Assembly: GCA_910586025.1 (NCBI GenBank)
Contig: CAJUIO010000005.1
Location: forward strand, 1 to 57,957
DNA: 57,957 bases
Origin: an uncultured Lachnospiraceae bacterium
GTDB lineage: Bacteria > Bacillota > Clostridia > Lachnospirales > Lachnospiraceae
Direction of reading: 5' to 3'
A program made the position numbers and the translations under genes. The notes beneath the pieces are model-generated. The model searched no databases, was not told the DNA's origin, and saw only the letters and a list, made by a program, of their open reading frames with translations. This document shows, piece by piece, positions 52,314-57,957 of the stretch (positions within the stretch are counted from its first letter, which is position 1; each line of letters begins with the position of its first letter).

Positions 52314-53717
52314 ATGATGAGAGCATTGTTCGCCGGTGTGGCAGGTCTTAAGACACACCAGACGAGAATGGACGTTATTGGTAACAATATTGCCAATGTA
52401 AACACAACAGCATACAAATCACAGTCAATGGTATTCAGCGATCTGATGTACCAGACAACACAGGCGGCATCAGGAGCCAATGCACAGACCGGCGTGGGCG
52501 GTATCAACGCAAGACAGATCGGTCTTGGTTCCAAGACAGGTGCCATCAAGACGGCGATCACTACCCAGGGAGCTTCCCAGTCCACCAACGATCCCTTCGA
52601 CATTATGATCACGGGGGAGGCGTTCTTCATTGTAAACAACGGAAGTGAGAACCTCTTCACCAGAGACGGTTCCTTCTATATCGACGGAGCGGGAAATCTT
52701 GCCATGACAAGTACCGGCTACAACGTAATGGGCTGGCAGGTGGATCCTGCGGATGACAGCGGTATGAACATCAAGAAGGACACGGTAAGCCCGCTGAAGA
52801 TCATGACCACGGAGAATATGACTTATCCCCCGGAGGCTACCACGCTCGCCAGAGTGGCGGGTATTGTGGATAAGAACGATACCAATGTGAGCAGTGATGC
52901 CGGTAAGATCATGAATCTGGATTTCTATGATGATCAGGGGTATAAGTACACTGCGAAGCTCAGTCTTCATGCGATTGATAAGGATGCCGGCACCTTCTAT
53001 GTGAAGCTGGATGACGTGCTGGATGCAAAGGGCGCTTCTGTTGTTCCTGCCGGAACAAATATTGAGGATATTATCAAGTTTAATGAAGGTGGAGCCGAGG
53101 TTAAGGATAAGGACGGTAATGTAGTGACAAATGCGGCGCTTCTTACCTATGACAATACCAATAAGGGAGCGTTTAAAGGCATAAACGCAGATGGAAATAA
53201 AGCGGTAAGCCTGAAATTTGATGCGACAACATTTCCTGCTTTTAAAGAGATCAGCATCGACTTTTCCGGAACGCAGAATCTGAACAACAATAATTCCTCC
53301 ACAATAACCCCTCTGAGAGGAGATGCGGAAGGAAACGGAGCCGGACGTAAGGTCGGAGGAATGAGCGGTATCAGCATTCAGAAGGACGGTAAGATCTTCG
53401 CTACCTATGACAATGGTATGAGGAAGCTGGTGGGACAGATTGCCGTGGCAACCTTTGCCAACGCCTCCGGTCTTGCCAAGGAGGGTGACAATCTGTATTC
53501 GGCCACACAGAACTCCGGCGATTTCGACGGAATCGGTCAGGATATCACGGATGACGGTACAGGATATATGAATACAGGGGTTCTGGAAATGAGCAACGTG
53601 GATCTCGCTTCGGAATTTACGGAGATGATCACGACGCAGAGAGGTTTCCAGGCCAACAGCCGTATCATTACGGTTTCCGACACACTGCTGGAAGAACTGA
53701 CAAATCTGAAGCGTTAA
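52314..53717 (+). CDS. flgE: flagellar hook protein FlgE
   Basis: 467 residues. The N-terminal rod/hook motif is MRALFAGVAGLKTHQTRMDV then GNNIANVNTTAYKSQ; the C-terminal motif is VDLASEFTEMITTQRGFQAN and SRIITVSDTLLEELTNLKR. The central region (about 90-380) is the variable surface domain. AAGGAGGTCTTTCACT precedes the ATG; a second ATG at 52317 is possible. The hook is the universal joint of the flagellum. Confidence 0.96.
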   Translation: MMRALFAGVAGLKTHQTRMDVIGNNIANVNTTAYKSQSMVFSDLMYQTTQAASGANAQTGVGGINARQIGLGSKTGAIKTAITTQGASQSTNDPFDIMITGEAFFIVNNGSENLFTRDGSFYIDGAGNLAMTSTGYNVMGWQVDPADDSGMNIKKDTVSPLKIMTTENMTYPPEATTLARVAGIVDKNDTNVSSDAGKIMNLDFYDDQGYKYTAKLSLHAIDKDAGTFYVKLDDVLDAKGASVVPAGTNIEDIIKFNEGGAEVKDKDGNVVTNAALLTYDNTNKGAFKGINADGNKAVSLKFDATTFPAFKEISIDFSGTQNLNNNNSSTITPLRGDAEGNGAGRKVGGMSGISIQKDGKIFATYDNGMRKLVGQIAVATFANASGLAKEGDNLYSATQNSGDFDGIGQDITDDGTGYMNTGVLEMSNVDLASEFTEMITTQRGFQANSRIITVSDTLLEELTNLKR

Positions 53718-53723
53718 TAAAGC

Positions 53724-53756
53724 ATGAAGGGAACCGGCCCGGACGGTTCCCTTCAT
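53724..53756 (+). other. strong intercistronic RNA hairpin between flgE and flbD
   Basis: ATGAAGGGAACCG (53724-53736) pairs perfectly with CGGTTCCCTTCAT (53744-53756), 13 bp with a 7-base loop. Only scattered Ts follow, so it is not a typical terminator. It could protect the flgE mRNA 3' end or partly reduce downstream expression. Confidence 0.75.
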
Positions 53757-53779
53757 AATGTTGTTTAATGGAGGTCCCC

Positions 53780-53965
53780 ATGATAGAGGTAACTAAAATC
53801 AACGGAGCAAAGGTTTTAATAAATCCCGATCTGATCGAATTGGTGGAGGAGACACCGGACACGATAATTGCGTTTACAACGGGCAGAAAAATAATTGTAA
53901 AAGAAAGTAGACAAGAAGTGAAAAATCTTGTAATATTGTATAGAAAGGATATTTTTGCGGATTAA
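53780..53965 (+). CDS. flbD: flagellar FlbD/SwrD family protein
   Basis: 61 residues; the full family pattern is MIEVTKINGAKVLINPDLIE then DTIIAFTTGRKIIVKES. SwrD increases motor torque in Bacillus. The ATG at 53780 has TGGAGGTCCCC upstream. Position between flgE and motA is usual. Confidence 0.9.
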   Translation: MIEVTKINGAKVLINPDLIELVEETPDTIIAFTTGRKIIVKESRQEVKNLVILYRKDIFAD

Positions 53966-53985
53966 CGCAAAAGCAGGTGATAATT

Positions 53986-54777
53986 GTGGATTTAGCGTCG
54001 GTTTTAGGTTTACTGTTATGTTTTGGCATGTGTGCGTTCGGTATTATCAACAGTGCCGGTATTGCTAATATTAACCGCTATGGAGATGCGGCATCGGCGA
54101 TCATCACTTTTGGTGGTGCATTCTTTGCGATTATGGCATCTACTACCATGTCAAACTATATTGGCGGATTTAAGAGCTTTATGCTTGTTTTCAAGGCTCC
54201 GGCTATTGATGTTCAGGGAATGATCCAGCAGATCATAAACCTTTCCAATGTGGCCCGTAAGGAAGGACTTCTCTCCCTTGAGGAGGCTGCAGGCGAGCTG
54301 GAAGATGATTTTATGAAGAAGGGCATTCTCCTGATCGTGGACGGTACGGATCCCGATCTCGTGAGAGGAATTCTGGAAACAGAGCTTGTAAGTCTGGAGG
54401 ACAGACACAAGAGTAAAATTTCCTTCTGGGAGGATCTCGGTGCCATGGGACCCGCATGGGGAATGATTGGTACCCTGATCGGACTTGTTAACATGCTTTA
54501 TGAAATGGATGATCCCTCCAAGCTGGGACCGAATATGGCGGTAGCCCTTATCACTACCCTGTACGGTTCTCTCCTTGCAAACTGGATTTGTACTCCGGTT
54601 GCCAGCAAGCTTAAGGTAAATAACGCAAGTGAGGTAATGCTGAAGGAGATTATGATAGAAGGGCTTTTGTCGATTCAGGCAGGCGAGAATCCACGTGTTA
54701 TTGAAGAGAAGCTGAAATCCTTCCTGGCTCCTGCGGACAGGACTTTGGCTACGGACGAAGGCGACGGAGGTGAATAA
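53986..54777 (+). CDS. motA: flagellar motor stator protein MotA
   Basis: 263 residues with four membrane helices. Conserved stator segments are ITFGGAFFAIMASTTMS (helices 1-2 region), the cytoplasmic loop with EDDFMKKGILLIVDGTD, and GAMGPAWGMIGTLIGLVNML with the functional Pro (about 158). It forms the proton- or sodium-conducting stator with MotB. I chose GTG at 53986, preceded by AAGCAGGTGATAATT; another GTG three codons earlier lies in that site. Confidence 0.94.
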   Translation: MDLASVLGLLLCFGMCAFGIINSAGIANINRYGDAASAIITFGGAFFAIMASTTMSNYIGGFKSFMLVFKAPAIDVQGMIQQIINLSNVARKEGLLSLEEAAGELEDDFMKKGILLIVDGTDPDLVRGILETELVSLEDRHKSKISFWEDLGAMGPAWGMIGTLIGLVNMLYEMDDPSKLGPNMAVALITTLYGSLLANWICTPVASKLKVNNASEVMLKEIMIEGLLSIQAGENPRVIEEKLKSFLAPADRTLATDEGDGGE

Positions 54778-54779
54778 AG

Positions 54780-55586
54780 ATGGCAAAACGTAAGCCAGAG
54801 GAACCGCCCAAGGGTGCCCCGGCCTGGCAGGCCACCTTTGCGGATCTTATGAATCTGCTCCTTTGCTTCTTCGTCATGCTGTTTTCCATGTCCACTATGG
54901 ACGCTCAGAAGTTTGAACTTCTTGCGGCCTCCTTTAACCAGACCTTCAGTATTTTTTCTGCGGGTGCCACGGCTATCGGAGATGGATTCCTGATCAGTAA
55001 CGGCGTGAGTCAGCTGAACGAGCTGGATGATTATATCAACAGCACGGGAAAGTCAGCCGAGGGTGAGACGATTCCGGAGGATCTGCAGGAAGCGGCGGAG
55101 ATGATGGAACAGGCAAAGCTGGAAGCCTCGGAGGAGCTGGCGGAGGTTATCGAGGAAGCGCTGGAGGAGAAGCAGCTTGAGAATGAGATTGATATTGAAT
55201 TTACTTCTCAGTATGTCCAGCTCACCTTGAACGGAGCGCTTTTATTTGATTCCGGAAGCACGGAGTTGAAGGAGGAGGCTCTTCCCATATTGAATCAGGT
55301 GGGAATTATTTTGCAGCAGTACAGTACAAGTACAATCGAGATCGAGGGACATACGGATAATGTCCCTATGTCCGGCTCAAAATATTCCAATAATGATGAG
55401 CTGAGCAATGGCCGTGCGCTGTCCGTTTTCTATTATCTGGAGGAGAATACCACGCTGAATCCGGCAAATATCAAGCATTCCGGCAGAGGCGAGTATATAC
55501 CTATTGCGGATAATTCGACACCGGAGGGCAGAGCCCAAAACAGAAGGGTAGAAATAAGAATCTACAATTCTTTAAGTTCATATTAA
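54780..55586 (+). CDS. motB: flagellar motor stator protein MotB
   Basis: 268 residues. The ion-carrying Asp lies at residue 22 in TFADLMNLLLCFFVMLF, a single membrane helix; a plug and coiled region (about 75-130, Glu-rich) is followed by the OmpA-like peptidoglycan-binding domain with IEIEGHTDNVPMSGS and SNGRALSVFYYLEE. It anchors the stator to the wall. It starts 2 bases after motA. Confidence 0.95.
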   Translation: MAKRKPEEPPKGAPAWQATFADLMNLLLCFFVMLFSMSTMDAQKFELLAASFNQTFSIFSAGATAIGDGFLISNGVSQLNELDDYINSTGKSAEGETIPEDLQEAAEMMEQAKLEASEELAEVIEEALEEKQLENEIDIEFTSQYVQLTLNGALLFDSGSTELKEEALPILNQVGIILQQYSTSTIEIEGHTDNVPMSGSKYSNNDELSNGRALSVFYYLEENTTLNPANIKHSGRGEYIPIADNSTPEGRAQNRRVEIRIYNSLSSY

Positions 55587-55609
55587 TAATAAGAAAAGGA
55601 AAACAGGTT

Positions 55610-56125
55610 ATGAAAAAGAATTTAATCTCCGTTGTAATACTGGTGCTTTTGATCGTAAATATTGTATTTTCTGCGATTACACTGTTCAGTGTTACAGGCA
55701 CCAACAAAAAAACAGCAGCACTTGTCACGGATATTGCCTCGGCAATCAAGCTTGATCTCGATCTGGCGGATCCTGACAGGGGTGAGGCCACGATTCCCAT
55801 GTCGGATGTGGCGACTTATGATATCACGGATCTGACAATCCCCCTGAAGGCTGTGGAGGGAGACGACAAAGACCGTTTTGGACTGGTTTCCGTCACACTT
55901 TCCATGAACACGAAGGATAAGGATTACAGTCAATATGGCGAGACCCTTGATACCAGAAAGAGTCTGATCATCAGCGAGATCAACAATGTGATATCTCAGC
56001 GCACGATAGACGAGGCAAAGGAGAGCAATCACATTTTTGAAGCAGAAATCCTTGAACAAATTCAGGCCATGTTTGATTCCAAGTTTATTTACAAGGTGAC
56101 AATTACCAGCGCAATCTATCAGTAG
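55610..56125 (+). CDS. fliL: flagellar basal body-associated protein FliL
   Basis: 171 residues. One N-terminal membrane helix (LISVVILVLLIVNIVFSAIT, about 5-24) and a C-terminal domain with the family features VTLSMNTKDKD and IISEINNVISQRTIDEAKES. FliL supports stator function near the motor. The spacing of 23 bases after motB and 49 before fliM fits one operon. Confidence 0.88.
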   Translation: MKKNLISVVILVLLIVNIVFSAITLFSVTGTNKKTAALVTDIASAIKLDLDLADPDRGEATIPMSDVATYDITDLTIPLKAVEGDDKDRFGLVSVTLSMNTKDKDYSQYGETLDTRKSLIISEINNVISQRTIDEAKESNHIFEAEILEQIQAMFDSKFIYKVTITSAIYQ

Positions 56126-56174
56126 TCCCGGTGTACAGGAAGGAATCTTACAGGAATGAAGGAGGTGGACTTTT

Positions 56175-57155
56175 GTGGGCGAGGTACTTTCTCAAAGCGA
56201 GATAGACAACCTGCTGGCAGCACTTAGCACCGGCGAATTAGATGTGGATCAGATAACGGAAGCAAATGAAAGGCCGGTTAAAGAGTATGATTTTAAGCGT
56301 CCTGCAAAGTTTTCAAAGGAGCATCTGCGTACACTGGAAATTATTTTTGACCATTATGGAAGATTGATTTCGACCAATCTCCCGGCTTATTTAAGAAAAA
56401 ATGTTCAGATAAGCGTGACAAATTCGGAAACCGTTACTTTTTCGGAGTTTTCCAATTCGCTGTCGAATCCGGTCATTTTGGGAATTGTTGATTTCCAGCC
56501 GTTAAACGGTAATATATTAATTGAACTGGCCTCCAATCTGGGCTATGCCATGATTGACAGAATGCTGGGCGGACCGGGACTTCCCCTTGATAAACTCAGG
56601 GACTTTTCGGAAATAGAAATGGTGATTCTGGAAAAGATAATGGTAATCTGTATGCAGCTGATGCGGGAACCATGGAAGAACGTGGTTGAGATAAATCCTG
56701 TAATGGATCGAATTGAGACAAATGCGCAGTTTGCCCAGGTGATTGCCCCCAGTGACATGATTGCGATTATTACTATGGAAATGAAGATTGGCGATGTGCA
56801 GGGGCGAATGAATATCTGTCTTCCCTTTTTCACACTGGAAGATATTATGGATAAGCTGAACACCAAGTATTGGTTCGCAAGCATGCAGAAGGATAATGCT
56901 GAGAAATACGAAGAACATATTGAGACACTCATAAGAAGAATCGACATGCCCATCAAGGCAGTCCTGGGAAAGAATCAGGTATCGGTCAACGATTTTATCA
57001 ATCTTCAGGTCGGAGATATTATAAGGCTGAATACCGATGTTTCCTCGGAAATGGAAATATACGTAGGCAATCTCAAGAAGTTTATGGCTTTGCCCGGTTC
57101 CGTCAAGGACAAATATGCAGTGCGGGTAACTTCAGTAATAAGAGAGGGGGAATAA
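56175..57155 (+). CDS. fliM: flagellar motor switch protein FliM
   Basis: 326 residues. The N-terminal CheY-binding helix is VLSQSEIDNLLAAL (about 3-16). The middle CheC-like domain includes NPVILGIVDFQPLNGNILIE and MIDRMLGGPG; the C-terminal SpoA domain ends around VGDIIRLNTDVSSEMEIYVG. It receives phospho-CheY and sets rotation direction. The start is GTG with AAGGAGGTGGACTTTT directly upstream. Confidence 0.96.
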   Translation: MGEVLSQSEIDNLLAALSTGELDVDQITEANERPVKEYDFKRPAKFSKEHLRTLEIIFDHYGRLISTNLPAYLRKNVQISVTNSETVTFSEFSNSLSNPVILGIVDFQPLNGNILIELASNLGYAMIDRMLGGPGLPLDKLRDFSEIEMVILEKIMVICMQLMREPWKNVVEINPVMDRIETNAQFAQVIAPSDMIAIITMEMKIGDVQGRMNICLPFFTLEDIMDKLNTKYWFASMQKDNAEKYEEHIETLIRRIDMPIKAVLGKNQVSVNDFINLQVGDIIRLNTDVSSEMEIYVGNLKKFMALPGSVKDKYAVRVTSVIREGE

Positions 57156-57158
57156 GGT

Positions 57159-57957
57159 GTGGACGGAATGTTATCACAGGATGAAATAAATGCGCTTTTG
57201 AATGGTGTGGATCTTTCCTCCGATGCAGAGGATGAAAGTGATGCGTCGGGAGCCGAGAGCATGGCTGATGCCGGAGCGACTGAGATTGACGAGAGCCTTT
57301 TGACAGATGTGGAGAAGGACGCAATAGGAGAAATTGCCAATATCAGCATGGGCTCCTCGGCAACCACCCTGTTTTCACTGGTGAACAGGAAAGTTAATAT
57401 TACAACGCCCATTGTCACTTTGGCTAATTGGGATACGGTTATTGAGAATTACCAGAGACCCTGTGTTTTTATTCAGATCAAATACACATCGGGACTGGAC
57501 GGCTCGAATATCATGATCCTGAAGGAGCATGATGTGAAGGTGATCACTGACCTGATGATGGGCGGTGACGGAAGTAATACGGACGGAGAGCTGGGAGAGC
57601 TTCATTTAAGCGCCATATCCGAGGCTATGAATCAGATGATGGGTGCGGCGGCAACTTCCATGTCAACCATGCTGGGAAGACTGATTGATATCAGTCCCCC
57701 GGAGGCAAGTCTGATTGATCTGCAGGATTTTCAGCAGGGAGGAGAGATTGCGGAGTTCCTTGCGCACACGTTTGTGAAGATCTCCTTCCGGATGCAGGTA
57801 GATGAGCTGGTGGACAGCACAATCATGCAGCTCTATCCCGTAGAGTTTGCAAAGAGTCTGTTTGAAACCTTTATGTCTTCGCAGACGGCGGCCGAACCTG
57901 CACCGGCACCTGTACCTGCGCCTCAGCCGGCGGGAGCTGCCGGAATGCCTGCCGGGG
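57159..57957 (+). CDS. fliY: flagellar motor switch phosphatase FliY (cut by the window end)
   Basis: 266 codons are visible; the 3' end lies outside. It begins MDGMLSQDEINALLNGVD, a second CheY-binding helix, followed by an acidic linker and two CheC phosphatase motifs: DAIGEIANISMGSSATTL (about 53-70) and LSAISEAMNQMMGAAATSMS (about 149-168). A Pro/Ala-rich linker (about 247-266) leads out of the window, presumably to the FliN/SpoA domain. FliY dephosphorylates CheY-P at the motor. The start is GTG, 3 bases after fliM, with GAGGGGGAATAAG upstream. Confidence 0.93.
   Translation, partial: MDGMLSQDEINALLNGVDLSSDAEDESDASGAESMADAGATEIDESLLTDVEKDAIGEIANISMGSSATTLFSLVNRKVNITTPIVTLANWDTVIENYQRPCVFIQIKYTSGLDGSNIMILKEHDVKVITDLMMGGDGSNTDGELGELHLSAISEAMNQMMGAAATSMSTMLGRLIDISPPEASLIDLQDFQQGGEIAEFLAHTFVKISFRMQVDELVDSTIMQLYPVEFAKSLFETFMSSQTAAEPAPAPVPAPQPAGAAGMPAG

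Noticed and set aside
52470..53756. 428-codon reverse open frame opposite flgE
   Set aside because: Shadow of flgE; low-complexity content arises from the hook protein's codons.
1..57957. tRNA genes, CRISPR arrays, insertion sequences or prophage
   Set aside because: No cloverleaf-like sequence, regularly spaced repeat, transposase or phage structural gene was noticed on either strand.

Overview
The window reads as chromosome of a motile, endospore-forming, Gram-positive anaerobe of the Clostridia, most likely a Lachnospiraceae member. This rests on gpr, spoIIP and sigK together with codY, a MotA/MotB/FliM/FliY fla operon led by flgB, an FMN riboswitch driving ribU, strong purine-rich ribosome binding sites, and several TTG/GTG starts. 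I cannot name a genus. No tRNA, rRNA, CRISPR array or insertion sequence is visible.

Regions. (1) 1-8.5 kb: an AraC-type regulator divergent from a carbohydrate operon (lipoprotein binding protein, two YtcP/LplB-type permeases, a TIM-barrel sugar isomerase, two different Gfo/Idh/MocA oxidoreductases); no ABC ATPase is encoded here. (2) 8.5-16.1 kb: GNAT acetyltransferase, FMN riboswitch, ribU coupled to a receiver-less winged-helix regulator, an ECF sigma factor followed by an unrecognised repeat protein, then an acyltransferase / zinc-ribbon membrane protein / alpha-beta hydrolase group. (3) 16.2-22.6 kb: dGTPase-like protein, dnaG, rpoD, trmK, and a TGS-uridine kinase-like protein. (4) 22.6-31.3 kb: rnpB, a secreted trypsin-like protein, an RdgB-like pyrophosphatase, rpsT (reverse strand), gpr, spoIIP, lepA, hemW, and sigK without a pro-sequence. 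(5) 31.4-34.5 kb: an AT-richer accessory patch with a deleted Tet(M)-type ribosomal-protection pseudogene and a mosaic AAA-ATPase-like/PD-(D/E)XK gene. (6) 34.5-42 kb: pilT, comM, dprA, a small conserved-looking gene, topA, codY. (7) 42-58 kb: an unbroken flagellar operon flgB-flgC-fliE-fliF-fliG-fliH-fliI-fliJ-motE-fliK-flgD-(TIGR02530-like)-flgE-flbD-motA-motB-fliL-fliM-fliY, cut by the window end within fliY.

How they fit together. Housekeeping transcription and replication genes (rpoD, dnaG, topA), late sporulation control (gpr, spoIIP, sigK), DNA-uptake functions (pilT, comM, dprA) and nutrient-linked control of motility (codY directly before the fla operon) sit side by side. The most unusual observations are: a FlgD hook cap with an extra C-terminal helical module and acidic tail; a protease gene starting 22 bases after the RNase P RNA; the ECF sigma / repeat protein / small protein group; the in-frame-broken Tet(M)-like deletion; and several regulatory palindromes, including a terminator/antiterminator pair after the FMN riboswitch.
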